Notes: generated from the sequence alone by a model not told the origin. A DNA stretch of 64,000 bases from Asterochloris sp. CNOR1 (GCA_963969365.1 OZ017755.1:1488001-1552000); one strand, 5' to 3'; positions 35,301-48,800 are shown, counted from the stretch's first letter. Numbers and translations: made by a program.

Positions 35301-38300
35301 TCAGCAGCACATTGTGCGGCTTCAGGTCCCTGCAGGGCAGTGCAAGCCAGAGTGTCAGGGACTGGACCATGAAGACGTGGGGAGCCGTGCTGGCTGTGAC
35401 TGACACAAGTTTCTGCAGCACAAGTGCAACACACACCTGCCTGACCGCCAGGGCTTGCAGGCTGCCAGGCACCAGCAGCTAGAGGCAGGCTGCATCCCAT
35501 ATTTCACACAGGATGCTCATGTATCACATTCAGGAGTGCGATGAGCCCTACCTGTGCACAATGCCCCGCGAGTGCAGGGCCTCCAGCCCTTTGCCCATCT
35601 CCTCGGCCACCTGCAGGCCAGCCTAGGAGCTTGGGCAAAGCGTCGGGTGCTGCAGGGACAACATGCAGGACATGCATGAGCCCGATGTGCCAGCCAGCTG
35701 CTTGTGCAGCAGGCCATTCAGCCGACAGGTGGAGCAGTGCACAGCAGCTTCTCCAGACTAGCACCTCAGCACAGCTTCATGTCTCATGCAGGCTGCGGGT
35801 GTATCCACAGGCGGTCTCAAGCAGCCTGGGGCAGCAGAGAGGCCCAAGTAGACCACAGCTGGCAGAAGACACTTGATGAACTGGCTGTCATGCCAACAGC
35901 AGCATCATGATGTTTCAGCACCACAACTTGTCACCTGCATGCACCAGGGGGTGGGTACTCCACTGTCTGGGTCGACCAGCTGGCTGGCAGCTGCAGGCTG
36001 CTGATACAGAAGATCATGCAGGCTGCCCTTGCACCGCTCCAGCGCCAGGTAGACAAACTCCCCATCCTCCTCCATTGCAAAGCAGCGCACAACATTGGGG
36101 TGCTGCAGCAGGCAGACAGATTGCTCATAGGGGCTTTCTCCAGAATATAAAGGCAGGGCACAGCAGCGCTTGACACTGCATGAGGCATGGGTGCTGCAGC
36201 AAGTGGAGAGGGTGCCCATGGCAGCAAGTCCTGGAGTCTTGTCCAAGAAGGATGCACCACATTGCTGTGCTGCAGCATGCCAATCTAGCACTGCGAGTGC
36301 TTTGTCCAAAATCAGTGTAAAGACAGGGCTTCCTGGAAACCACCGCATGACAGGAAGGCTGGTGCAGCAGCGCTGAGAAGTCAGAGACCCCATTATGCAT
36401 GGGAGATGTGGGCTGCTCGGGCAGGGGGGCCTCAGGGAGGCAGCAGACGGCATCTGTCTGATGGACAAGTGTGCACTGGAGCTGGCATGGGTGTGGCTGA
36501 GCTGCTCAGGTATGCTGGCAGGTGCCTACAAGGCCCAGGGCCCAAGCTCCAGGCTGCTGGCCACAGCAGTCAACGCATAAGTTAGCAGAAGCAGAGTGGA
36601 TAAATTAGCAGAAGCAGAGCCTGCGCATCTTGAGGCTGCATAATCTGCTGTTTTGGAAGCAAGTGCTCACCTCATCAGACAGGATGAGGGCGCCAATCTC
36701 CTTTTTGGCCAGGTCATAAAACTGGTGCAGAATGCGCTTAATGGCTACAGGGCGCCCATCCAGCTCCCCCTCAAATACCAGGGTGCCGCCACTGCCATAG
36801 CCCAGGATTTGGCTGCCAATCTGCAGAGCACAGCAAATGGCATAGGACAGGAAAGCCTCAATGCAAGACACCCTTCCGACAAGGCATCTGTCTGCCTGCA
36901 GGGATGCAGGGGGAGACGAGTGACTAAAAGGCCAGACAACAGAGCCTGCTCAGGCACTGTAAGAACAGTGTCCCAGCGCAACTGCGCAGGATCTGTGCAG
37001 GGTTGTACAGTCCAACCCAAAGTCAGCCCAAATCTGTGTAGGGCAGGGTGTTTCCTGGTCAAGCAAACATGACTTGGCAGAGGGTGTATCAGCCAGGAAC
37101 CACAGGAACCACTTAATGAGAGCCGCTTCCTCAACTGGGGTCTTCATGCACATGAAAGGCGTTGTGCCCTTACCTCCATGTGCCCCACAATGAGTTTGCC
37201 ATCTATAGTCCTCTGCTTGGTGCCGCTGTTGCTGTCAACACCCATTGTGGAGCTGTCAGAGCTCAGCTTTCCAGCTGAAAGGCTGTCTGCTCCAGTAGAG
37301 CTGCTGCCAGGCTGCTGCACGACCTGAGGTGCCTGCAGAGAAGAGAGCTGCAAGCAATGAGCTGCCCCAGGGCCTGCCCAAACATGTACACTGGCACCTG
37401 AAGGCAGCCAGCAAACCCATGAGTATGCTGTGTCATGGACCTCACCTGCTCTGCTGCAGGCTCTAAGAATCTCAGTCCGAGCAGCTGGTTGGTGTGCTTT
37501 GATTGCTAACAAGCAGGCACAACACTCATCTGACTTCTGTCTCAGCAAGAGGCCCACAGAGCAAGACAGTCGATTGGGCCCAGCAATGCCACTCAGCAGG
37601 CAATGCCACTCAGCACCGTCCCGCCCATCAATCCCTTGCTCATGCCCAATTGCTAGCCCTCAGCAACCCACCTGTGCCTCCACAGGCTCAGCTGTTTCCC
37701 CCAACAGCTCCAGCTCCTTGTCATGCTGCTTCAGAGCCCCTGCCATGCTGTTACTCATGCGTGAGCGGCTCTTCCTGCCACGTTTGGGCTTTGGCAAAGC
37801 CTGCAAGGCACATACAGACCTCATGTCAGCAGGCTGCAGGTGGCAAATGTACTCACAGGCAACCAGCCAGCAGAATGAAGACAGGCTCACTAGAAGTGTG
37901 CATGACCAAGCACAGCTGAGAGCGATCCAGGCGCTGATTGATCCCTCTCAGCTGTGCTTCACGTCCAGCGCCCACCTTGTCAGCATCAGCACCATGGCAG
38001 CCCGATGGACTCCCCAGCAGCAAGATATGCTCCGCATCAGCTGTGAGTGCCTACCTTATCAGCATCAGTGCCTTGAGCAGCCGAGCTGGGCTCAGCCTCT
38101 TGCAGCGTCCCTGAGCTTGAGTCAGCTGAAAGTATGTGGGGCCCGGCCCCTGCTGGCCCCTTCTCCACAGCATCCCTGGTGGCTGCTTGGCTCCCTGCAG
38201 CAGGCAGCTGATAGCCATGATGTGGACACCAAGCTCTTACATGACATAGGGCAGCCCCCATGATGTGTAAAGCCCCATGTAACTGGCTGGTGCTTTGTCA

Positions 38301-40877
38301 CCTGTCCTGCCTCTAAGGGCGAACCACAGCGCTCCTGCCAGCCCCACTGTGAGTGCTGCCAGTGCTACAATCAGCACTGTTGCCAGGCTCCCTGAACCTG
38401 CAGGCGACCCACCATTAGCTTGTCAGTCATCTGCAAGAGCCAGCCAGTCAGGTCTCCAGCCCTCACAGTGCTGCTGCACAGTATGCTGAGACAGGAGCAG
38501 CAGTCCCATCTGCAGCATGAAGGCTGTAGGGGATGCTGACCTGAGCGAGGGGTCGCCAGCATGTGGGACGGAAGCTCTGGCAGCAGAGCCTTCTGCTGCG
38601 GCCCCAGCTCCACCGGCTGTACAGGGCAGCTCAGGAACGGGCGCGACCCTGGCGGGCCCTGCTGGCTGACAGGCACCAGCTGGCTGCTGCCGGCAGCAAC
38701 CAGAGCAGAGCTGTCCTGGAAAAGGCGATCCTCGTGCTGCAGCAGGGGGCGCCTCGAATACAGTGGCGACCATCCAACTCATGCAGGTGGTGTGATGCAT
38801 CACCGAGAGGATCTGACCTGGCTGGGACTTGAGACCTTGCACGTGTCATCAGCCATGCAAAACAGGGGCTCACCTGGAACTGGGTGCTAGGCAGGGCATA
38901 TAAGCTTCCTGCCAGAGTGCCGATCATCACAGCATCACCTGCACATTGCAATGACTGTGTCCATTTCAGACGGCACAGACCCACGCACACTGACTGCAGA
39001 TGAACTGGTGCTACTGAACCTGCTCAACACCTACCGGCTGGTGCAGCCAGCGATGAGGCTGCTTCTGGCGCCCTGTGCACTGCAACAGCGGTGCCATTCG
39101 CAGTGAACGCGGCCACTGCCGGGCTGTCAAAGCGCACTCCCCACAGCTGGGCGCCTGTCTTGGGGTCTTGGCGGTGCAGCAGATTGTTGGACCGCCAAGA
39201 AAGGCCATGCCCCTCTGCAGCAGGCACAGATGTGGGGTCTCTCGGTGCAATGCTGCACAGCAGCAACAGGATACATTCCATCAGCTGGCATCTTTGATGT
39301 GACTGGGACCCATGTCTCAGCAGCCAAAATAGGAGTCAGCAGTTCGCACTGCCAGATGTCTCAGGTCTGCATCCATGCAGCCAGCCAGCTTGAGATACTG
39401 GCTGTGTGGGTAGTCACCTTGTCCCACTGGGTTGATCCAGGCATCAGGTGCCAGGGCCACTCCTTCCAACAGGGGTGTGACGCGGCCATAGGAGACATTC
39501 CAGAGCTCAGCCCCAGATGTTGCATCCACAGATCTGCAGCAAGCGACATGAGTCTCATACTGCAACAGCTCGTGAGTGTAGCACAACAGCACAGCACAAG
39601 CTCTCAGGGCACCGATTCCCCTGCATGGGGTGTGTGGCCTGCCTGAGGTTGTAGTCATGGCGCCCAATGGCAATCAGACCCATTGGGCTGGGGCCCTCAA
39701 TCTCTTCCAGGAGCTCCTGCACACCTGCAGCCAGCCAAGGCTAGAGCACTCACACAGCAGATCCAGAGCCAGAGAGAGCACCTGCAAAACACAGCCGCCT
39801 GCTGGCAGGGCAGCACTGAATGAATGCACACACAGCAGTACATATGATGCACACACACCAGGCGCAGCTGTTGCTCAGCAAGCTTTCTTACAAGCCATGG
39901 CGACAAGCCACATGCCCAGAGACATGAGGCTGTGCGCACCTGGCGCAGCCAGAGTCTTGCTGCTGTTGCCATCCTGCCCAAAGGAGCGAATCACCCTGCC
40001 TGACACTGGATCTACCAGCATGACAGTCGTCTGGCGGGTGCCCAGCACCACTGCTCCATCAGAGGTCAGGGAGGGACTCATGTCCACCACCTCTTGCACG
40101 CTGGCAGGCAGCCTCTGCAGCAGGGAGGCCCAGCTGCTGTCAGCTCTGTATGGGTTTGCCTGAAGCATGTGCCTGAACTGCGTGCATCGACGTATCTGTC
40201 CTGCTGCCATCACGCTGCAGCACGTTCCAGGCCGCAAGACAGCTGTGCAAAGATGCCTTTCTGCAACATGCAGGACACAAACTCCTGTGAGCGACTCTCA
40301 AAGTCTGACCTCCAAACCATGCTCCAGCAGGCTGGTAGCATCCCCCCAGGTCATGAACAGGCTGCCATCTGCTCCAGGCAGAACGATGGGAGGGCCTGAG
40401 TACATAAGGGGCTCATCTGCCCTCAGGCCATTGCTGCCAGGTCGAAGAGCTGCACTGAAGCTAGCCAGCAGGGGAGAACCCGAATCGAGGCGCCAGAGCA
40501 CATCTCCTGTCTGGACGTCAAGGGCAGCCACAGTGCCGTCAAGCAGGCTGACAAGGAGGGGCTGCTGTCCTTCATCTGACCTGCAATCGTCGTCACCACA
40601 ATTATGACCAGGAAGGGGACGGACGCAGGTCACTGAGCCACGCTCAGTATGTTTGACTCAACCTTCATGCAACTTCTCAAAGCCTGACGATGGCTGGGGT
40701 GCAACAAGGAAAGGGTCAAGGCTCAGTGCATTCTTACCAGAGCTGCAGTCCTGGATCTGGGTCTGCTTGAGCTGTGGCTGTTGCAAAACTTGCAAGCTGA
40801 ATGCTGCACAGTGTAATCAGGACCAGCAGCAATTGGAAGGCCCTCTGCCAGGGCCTCAAGCTGGGCACCAACCTCAT
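32354..40877 (-). CDS. IRE1: IRE1 unfolded-protein-response kinase/RNase with two C-terminal CCCH zinc fingers
   Basis: Twenty-one exons: 40738-40877, 40310-40580, 39940-40159, 39643-39724, 39418-39533, 39035-39214, 38874-38938, 38541-38736, 38302-38397, 38055-38194, 37672-37800, 37174-37332, 36671-36820, 35935-36102, 35552-35610, 35214-35329, 34761-34933, 34188-34379, 33675-33907, 33217-33346 and 32354-33070. All phases close to 1243 residues. A signal peptide (FQLLLVLITLCSIQLASFA) leads a lumenal PQQ-like beta sensor (DGTVAALDVQTGDVLWRLDSG; VVLGTRQTTVMLVDPVSGRVI). One membrane helix lies near 427-449. The kinase (about 598-884) shows GYGSGGTLVF, VAIKRI, HRDLKPHN, and DMG in place of DFG as in plant IRE1. 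The KEN RNase (885-1005) keeps the Tyr of RRYN and the R-N/H residues of VIRNKHNHFRELP. The last exon, in phase, adds a disordered linker and two CX8CX5CX3H fingers (about 1175-1195 and 1217-1236). It senses unfolded protein in the ER and splices or cleaves RNA. Two introns start with GC. Confidence 0.93.
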
Positions 40878-40903
40878 TGTTCAGTGCTGGGCTCCAACCT
40901 CAT
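40876..40903 (-). promoter_or_regulatory. Short upstream ORF overlapping the IRE1 start codon
   Basis: Just 5' of the IRE1 ATG, the minus strand carries ATG AGG TTG GAG CCC AGC, ending at a TGA whose first two bases are the TG of the IRE1 start (ATGA overlap). The uORF encodes nine residues, MRLEPSTEQ, nearly repeating the IRE1 N-terminus MRLVPS. It looks like a short tandem duplication. It could lower or couple translation of IRE1 if transcribed; the transcription start is unknown. Confidence 0.45.
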
Positions 40904-41373
40904 AGTTCAAGGCACATGTTTAAGTTTTGCAACGGTCAAAGGTCGTCGTGTCTTGCTTCTAGGTGCACTCATGCAGGACATTACAGCAACGCAAGCACAC
41001 TCGGCGAATAGGTCTGATTCTGAACGAAACGGAGCGTATGACTAATAGGAATGAATAGATTGTCTTCAAGAGAGTCTTGAGAAGGAATTGCATGTTGTCT
41101 TCAGGCTGGTGGAATCTATTGACCTTTGTTCTGCTGTAAGAATAGTCTGATACACGTGCTGCAGTCCAAGTGCAAGGAGGGGGCAGACGTCAAGAGAAAG
41201 GCACAAACCGTCAATGATTTGTACTGGTTTGATTGGCAACAAGTGGTTTTTCTTTAGTCGAAAGATTGAGAAATATGCAACACCACTGCCTGCGTGAAGG
41301 CAGCTGTGAATGCAAGCCACATCCACTTGCAATGTCAACCCCTTTCAAATACACCTATTATACAGCCTTGACA
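40878..41373. other. Intergenic region upstream of IRE1
   Basis: About 500 bp between the stop of the YjbQ-like gene and the IRE1 start, both minus strand. It holds the IRE1 uORF and a minus-strand TGTAA at 40981-40985, a possible poly(A) signal of the YjbQ-like gene 389 bp below its stop. That leaves only about 100 bp for the IRE1 5' region. No other element is recognised. Confidence 0.45.
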
Positions 41374-42546
41374 TCAGTGGCGCGATGAGGCATATTTGCG
41401 ACCGTCCTTCCTCTTCTGCCCCTGAATCGTCACCATGATCTGCCTACTGCCTCCATAGTCCCTGTGCTCATTGAGGTAGATCCCCTGCAGCCACCACAAC
41501 CCAGTGGTGACCATCGGCCCAAGCTGCAGCCGGTGTAGCCTGATTCCTTAGAAGTGCTGCCAGCAGCGAAGCTAGCAATTTCTGGCACCTGGGTGCCACA
41601 CACAGCAGCAGCTGTATGAGGACTCAGTGTGGCACTAAACACTGCATGCACGGCAGCAGGATTGAGGTTGAAGCATGATGAGCTGCAGAAGCAATCAGCT
41701 CTCCAGCTGCACACACCTGCCATGTGCCCAGCCCCAGCCTGCCCTGCTGGATGGGGATGGTCAGGCTTGGTCCCATCAGGCAACTCTTCACATGGGCCGG
41801 CATGTCGTCCTGCAGGCAAAGGGGGTGTCTCAGACCCAGTGGCAGCTAAGGCACAGGTGACACCCTTGCAGCTGGCCAGCAGCAAATGCAGGAGCGTTTT
41901 GAATTGGATTTGATGGCCAGCCAGCAGCAGCGGCAAGGAACAGCTCCTTTAAGTCTCAGTGGGACTCCAGCAGCAGGAGAGGTCTGCCCAACATAGCGGC
42001 TGCTCACCATCCCCTCATCAAGATGGCGGTAAAATTTTCCCTCTGGCACCATTCTGTCCAGAGAGTCCTGCAGGCACCCACAAAGCCCTGGAATTGCGAT
42101 TTTGTTGCTTGGAAGGTCTGCCGCAATTTCTGCTTTGGCAGCGCAAAGGCTGCCCACCAGCAAGTGTTGACGCTCTGGCAGACAACACAAGAAAGGGAGC
42201 GTACCGCCATGTCCAGGGGAACGTCAGGTGAGGCATTCTCCGATATGGTCAAGCTGGCTGAAGTGTGAAGGATGAAGAAGTTTGCCGTGCCGATTTCGTA
42301 TTCCTGTATCTCTGGCACCTGCCGCAGCACCTCCCTCGTCACCACGTGGCAGCCCCTGGACATGGGCTGCATCCGAACGGTGCTCTGAGACCTGCACAGG
42401 GCCAGAGCTCAGTGCGGCTTCTGACTGACAGACTGCACAAGAGCAGAATATGCATGCATCAGGGCTGGCACGCACCACTGGGTCCCGCTTGATGCTGCAG
42501 CCTCCTGCTCAACAGCAGCTGCAGGGGGCAATATTTGGTGAGCCAT
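41374..42546 (-). CDS. YjbQ/UPF0047 family protein (secondary thiamine-phosphate synthase fold)
   Basis: Five exons: 42476-42546, 42205-42391, 42008-42067, 41717-41809 and 41374-41484; phases close to 173 residues. The family core is nearly complete: [72 protein letters not shown], then [20 protein letters not shown] and IMVTIQG. UPF0047 proteins are small, widespread and trimeric; bacterial YjbQ has weak thiamine-phosphate synthase activity but its cell role is unsettled. The C-terminal GRKYASSRH is an extension. The start at 42546 ([12 protein letters not shown]) is the nearest in-frame ATG; the frame stays open upstream to about 42759, so a longer N-terminus or transit peptide is possible. 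Confidence 0.87.
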
Positions 42547-42877
42547 GGGGCTACATCGAGCAGCAAGAGCTGCAGAGGCATTCACCCACCTGCTGCCTGC
42601 ACTTTGCAGGCTGAACGTGTGCTTGATCTTGATGTATGGGCTTGCTGAGTGGCCGAGTCCTGGTGGGCCACAAAAGCCTTGCCAGCACGGGAGGCTGGAG
42701 TCAGCTTGTGCTGGACGAGGCCAGCACATTGTGCACTTCTCGTCAGCTGCATACTGCACTGTGTAGGCTTGTGTTCAGCTTGCGATCGAGAACAGTGAAG
42801 TCAACACAACGTTGACCCACATGGCGCAGCGTTGCCATAGGCTGGCACTGATGGAGTGGTGATCAGATTTTGTTAGC
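42547..42877. promoter_or_regulatory. Shared upstream region of divergent YjbQ-like and large disordered-protein genes
   Basis: This 331-bp stretch separates the two divergent start codons. It must contain both promoters, unless the YjbQ-like protein starts further right. No specific element is recognised. Confidence 0.4.
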
Positions 42878-45800
42878 ATGGCTGAGGACATGCCAGCCTT
42901 CGATCAGCTAAGGCTCGAAAGGCTGAGGTTCCATCTTGACATTGCCAGGGCAGACGCAGAGCCAAGCCTTGCTTTCAATGTGGAGTCAGCTCATGAAACC
43001 GCTCTGGTGCCAGATGAGCCCTTGGAGAGCCTGACAGCTGACATTCAAGCTTTGAGACAGCATGGGATTGAAGCAAGGCACAGGCAGGACCTCTATGCCT
43101 CCCTGCCTGCTGCTGAAGCCGTCACAGAGTCAGTGCGAGCAGCTCTGGCAGCCCCTGAGCAGGTGTGTGTATGGGAGGCAGCGCCACCTGCAGCTTTCCA
43201 GAATGCTGACATCCTCGATCCCCCTGCAGGACCAGGCAGGTGAGTATGCTGCACAGGCGCAGCGCCTGCAGGCCCTATTTGGGAGAGCAGAGCAGGTCCT
43301 GCATGGACAGCAGCTGCCTGCAGCAGTGGGAGAGGCAGCTGCCTACCTCCAGCAGGTCTGCGGCTTGAAGTTCCAATCGGGGTGCTGCGCGTGCTGCTCT
43401 TTGCTGGCCTTTGCCATTGTCTCATGTGCGATGCTGAGCCCCAGCTTCTGAGGGCGTCTCTGTCATGCAGCACTCGCTGGGCACCTGATGCTGTTGAAGT
43501 CACTGATGGGTGCCCCTTGCTGTCTTGCAGGTTCTGAGTGCTGTACACCACCAGGAGGGCATGCAGCCAGCCCAGCTGCAGCCACAGCATGCAGGCATCC
43601 CCCAGGCTGCGCCCCTGTCAGAAGCCAGTAGCAACAACAAAGTGCTTCCAGAACCTCATGCTGATGCCAGTCAGGCTGCTGCCCAGGCCTCTGCCAGCAT
43701 TGGCAGGCTAGCTCCTGATGCTGATGCAGAGGATGGCCCAAGTGCAGTTGTTGTGCAAACATTCCCAGTCTATAATGCTGGCCTGCTAGCGGCCAGATTT
43801 GGGCAGCATGGCAGTCAAGTTCAACTCAGCCGTCCAGCGGCACCCATGGGGCCCCAGGTTGGGCCGCTGCAGTCCCCAGCAGCGGCCCTGCCAGGCAGCA
43901 GGGACATGCTGCAGGCTGGAGTGGCTGGCGGTGAGGAGCAGCACTCTGATGGCTGGACTCCTGCAGGCGCGGACCAGGGACTGCCCTGCCCCGTTACTGA
44001 TGGTGCACACCCGGGGGAGCAGGGGGAGGCCATCACAGCCAGCTTGCAGCAGCAGGGAGAGGCTGTGACACCCAGCCTGCAGCAGGCTCTGGACCAGCTG
44101 GCAGCCAGCCTGCCGCCTGAGCAGGAGTACTCAGCCTCGCTGCCCGAGGAGGCCAGCCTGCCGGACCTGGAGCGCTCTCAGCAGGAGCTGCCTGCTGAAG
44201 ATTGCAGCCTGCAGGAGCCTCACCTGCTCCCGCTGCCGACCTTTGCACAATTGGCTGGCGGCGCAGGGGAGCATGGCAAGTTGCAGCTTCCAGGCTTTGC
44301 ACGATTCAGGGACACGAAAGCAGGCGTCACAGGCCTTGCCCATGTTAGGGAGCAGCCTGGCGCTGCCGTTGGGGCACACAACTTGGGGAGCAGTGAGACG
44401 GAAGGGAGACCTGAGGCTGATGCAGCAGGTGCCAGAGGGGACATCACCCCTGCAGCACCTGGCCGGGCTGCTACTGCAGCAGGCATGCGTCCGCCTGCCA
44501 GCGGCCTGAACCCACCCTTTGGCAGGGCAGCAGGAGGTGGCGCTGCTCCTGGGGCCCAGCAGCACTTGCCAGCAGTGCATGGCAGCGCACTAATGCAGGG
44601 CCTGACTGCCAATGCCGCAGGCCAAATCGGTGCGGTCGCTTTTAAGGATGTGGCAGTGGCAGGCCCTGGCCCTCTGCCTGAAGCAGCCCACTCAGAGCCC
44701 CAGCAGCATCAGCCAACGGAGCTCGGAGTGCTGCCTGCCAGACAGGATCAGGGAGCCCCAGTCAGGTTGCTGGTGCAGCAACCCTCCAGACATCCTCCCA
44801 CAAACCCTCAGCAGCCGCTGCAGCTGGCCCTGCCCATGGCAGTGGCTCGCCCAGCACCCTCCCAGCTGCCCACAGCGCCTGAGACTGAGCAGACGCAGCC
44901 AGCAGTGGGATTCTGGAGCCCTGGCCAGCTCACGGCCATTGCAGCTGCAGCAGCCACAGCTGCAGCTGCTGCCCTGCAAGGTTATGAGAGACGCAGCCCG
45001 CCTTCTGCACCTGAGGCAACTCAGCTTGCTCCAGCAAGCCTGGAGATAGCAGCAAAGCGGCCTCGTGGAGGACATGTAGCAGGCAAAGATGCTGGTAGCC
45101 GTGCCAAGCATGCTGAGCAGCAGGCACCCACTGCAGCAGCTGCTGCTGTTGGGGGCCAGAAGCAGGGTCACACTGCTCGTCAGGGGGCCATGGCTCGCCT
45201 TGCGCAGCAGCCGGCACAGCTGCAGCAGGATGATGGGGTGGCTGCCCCAGCGCGGGCTGGCAAGGCAGCCTCCGCACTTGGAGCCGCAGCAGCCCAGCCA
45301 AGGCGCCAGGGCCCTGTGCAGCGCAGTGATACACCCGGCGAGGCCATGGCAGCCTTGCCGGAGAGGCGAGCTGCAGTCAGGCGTAGCAGGACCTCTGAGG
45401 CGCTGGCAGCGCTCAAACAGCGGCAGTCTGCTAGCGGGCTGAGTGCACTGGCAATCCAGGAGCGCAGTGAGGCTCTCCAGGTCAGGACTGAAGCTTCTGT
45501 GACAGTCTTGGGGTGCTTTTGCGTCTGGTCTTGTTTGCAATAATTGCGTGCAGTCAGTCTAACTCCCCGCATTGCTGGGACGGCGGTGCAGAGATGCCTG
45601 CCTGCAACAGGAACTGTCAACACTGTCTTTCAGCGATGTGTCCCTTAGCAAGTGCTTCACAGCGCCTGCTTCAGCACATCCAACATCCACAGTTTCCTCT
45701 CCTTCCTGCAGTCCCTGCTGCCTGCCAGCCTCCAGCGCAGCATAGCAGCCACGCTCAACCAGCTTGGGGCGCGTACCAGATTGGCCAGCGTCCCAAAGTG

Positions 45801-48800
45801 AGTTCTTGCCTGGGGTGTGTGTGAGAGTGCCGTCGTGTTGACAACCTCTGTTCAGACTCTAATAGGTTGCCGCGCTGTGCTGTCTGGCCCGGCAGTCTGG
45901 CAGATCGCAGTCTGCCACGCCAGTGAATTCATGCTGTCTTTGCTGCAGTTCTCCTCAGCTGGCTAATGCAGTCACCCTGGACTATGGGGCAGCCAGGGCT
46001 GTGCTGTCTGAGCTGCAGCAGGATGCTGCCCACTTCTCAGGCGATGTGAAGCCCCAGCAGCACCCAGCAGGCGGAAAGCATTCGGCTCTCAGCACTTCTC
46101 AGCCCAAGCGTCCAGGCAAGCTGCAGCGTGAGATGTGTGTAAACAACATTCCACCTTGGTCCCGGGCTGACATTACAATCAGGTTCCACTGCCACTGTGT
46201 TGTTGAAGCCGCCATGTAGCTCTTGTCTAAACCTTCACCCAATCCCGCACAGCCCAGTCATGGGTTGCCTCCCGCACTTGACTGGCAGGGTTTCCGCCCA
46301 AGTACTGCATGTGAATGGCAGGATAGATGCCCCAAGACGTTTCCATTGCTGCAGGTCAGGCAGGGAGGCCCCTGCCAGCCTTCACGGTGCAGATGCACCA
46401 GGACTTGGCCTTTGACAGCGCGGAGGCCTTCAGGCAGGCCGTGGCCAGGGACGTGGAGCAGTGCATTGCCACGGCGCACCTACGCAGCATTGCCGCACTG
46501 CCTGAAGAGGATGGGGAGCCAGCTGTGGGCTCAGGAGGTGAGCCCCAGACCGAATGCAGCCACGCGCACAAAGGGCACGGTGCACCTGTAAGTCTGGGGC
46601 TGAGGCCTGAGGTCCACCAATCAGATGTTCCGGGAGGAGCAGCTCAATGGGCCACCCTGTGGCACGCGACAACCAGCCATGACCAAGATGTCGAGTGTCT
46701 CGCATGCATGAGGAGAAAGTGGCCGGCATGTGGCCATAGAGCTGCTGCCTTCAGAGCCGATGTGCCTGACAGCTGCGCTGTGTGTGCAGGCACCAAGCGG
46801 AAGGCCGTGCGCGCTGCATCGCCCGTCAGGGCAGCTGCCAGCCGGGAGGAGAGGCAGGCTGAACAGGGAGCAGCCAGAAGTGAGGCGTCTGTGCCTGCCT
46901 CCCGTGATGGGATTCGTTCAAAGCAGGCGGACAGCCCACCGGCAGCCAAGCGTCAGAGACACAGGCAGCAGGTGGAGATGCAGACCTGTCTTGGCAGCGT
47001 GCACTGCCCTGTGCTGCATACTTGTCATGCACAAACAGGCCATACCTGCTCAGCCCAAGTCATCACCTGCCAGTTGCACTGCAGCCTGACACCATACACA
47101 AGATAACTTACCATTATGGCTGAGTAGTGCTGTCTGCAGGTGGTGTCCAACCCCGAGGCTCCAGCACAGCAGCAGAAGAGGTTTAGGGCAAAGCCTGTGC
47201 CCGACTTTGCTGCGCAGCACCAGGAGTTCGAGAGGCAGCTGCAGCGAGCCCGTGCTCAGGCACCTGAGAGGGCTGCTGCCACTGGCAAGCCAAAGTGGCT
47301 TCCCAGGTGAGGGTTGCTTGCCTTTATAGCCGCATCCAGGGGTAACTCAGCGGTGGCTGTGAAGGGCTACTGGCAGGGCCGGCAGCTTCGGCTGTGTAAT
47401 GCATCCCTGTCTGGCGGTCCAACACAATGTCTGTAACCAACTGGGTCAACCTTTTTCTGGACATGACACTAGCTGATGTCCAGACACAGACAGCTCACAC
47501 AATGCAGTCTCCTTGGCAGGTGTGCGCTGCCTTATCATGCAGCCGATTACAGCCAGCGAAGAAGGGTGCAGCCAGGCCCCGCCATGACTGGTCCTGCAGC
47601 GAGCACTGCTGAAGCACCCCAGACACCTGAGGCTCAGCCACTGCAAGAGCCTGCAGCAGACCCCGCCAGCACTCAACGCCAGAAGCGAGCAGCAGAGGCA
47701 GGCAATGGGCCACAGGGCAAGTCTGCTGGTGCAGCTGTGTCTACCTCAGGTAATGATTTGGCAGGGGCTGGCATTGGAGCACATCAGATCATGGCAGCAG
47801 CTCCAGGATGTACAGTCCATGGGAAGACCGCTGGGCATTGCAGTACACAGTGCTGCCACGTGCCAGCGTCCATGACCTGCTTGCAATGGCATCAGAGGCT
47901 CTGGCCTGCAGTCCATACAAATCATAGAGTCATGCACTGCAGGCAGAGTGCAGCCAACCACAGAGCTGCCACAAGGACTGCTGCAGTCCCTGGCCAAGGC
48001 AATCATTGCCTCGCACCAGCAGCAGCAGGAGGAGGACGCAAGGGCCCAGGCTCAGCTGCAGCAGCCACACCAGGAGTCGGATGGTGTCAGCAGTGCTTGC
48101 AGTCAGCACTTCACGGAGGCGGCTGAGCATGTTGCGCAGCCCCCAGCTTTGGGCACACTAGCATGTGAAGGACGCGGCCAGCTCGCTCAGCGCCATGTCA
48201 CGCCGCCAACGGCTCTCGACCAGACACCAGGAATCGATGTGGTCAGCACACCAGATGGTGCAATGGTGCCAGCTGAGCAGGATGTGCTGCTAACTGCCCT
48301 GTCATCACAGACAGCGGAAATGGCAGCAGCCTCAGAGGTGGCGCGGGCTGCTCAGGCCAGGCAAGCTGCCGCCGCTGCCCTGGCTGCTGACCGCCAGCAC
48401 CAGGCAGAGGTGCAGCAGCAGTTAGAGGCTCTGCAGCTGCAGCAGGCAGAGCAGGTGTGACTTGAAGCTCCCTTGCGTTTCTGTGTCACCCCAGTGACCC
48501 TCCTCTGCCTGACTGTGCACTTCCTCACTGTGCACTTCCTGACTCTTCACAGCTCTTCTTGACAATGCCTCGTGTACGCATGTGGCTGTCTGGCCAGGAG
48601 TCAGGTCTCAAGAGCTGTGAAGAGCTGTGCAACTACACAAGGATGCCTGAGTGGTGTCTCTGCACCCGTGCAGGGAGAAGTCAACCTGAGGCTACAGGCT
48701 GAGATTGCAGGCGCCACCCAGCAGGCAGATCAGGCTCGCAAGAGCCTGGTCGACTGGCTTGCAGATGCAGTGGCAAGCAAACTCAGCCTGGCGGCCAGTA

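Noticed and set aside
44692-45540. Long open frame (282 codons) on the minus strand
   Set aside because: It is antisense to the 1950-bp exon of the large plus-strand gene; composition is Cys/Leu/Arg-rich as expected of a shadow of Gln/Ala codons, and no motif is seen.
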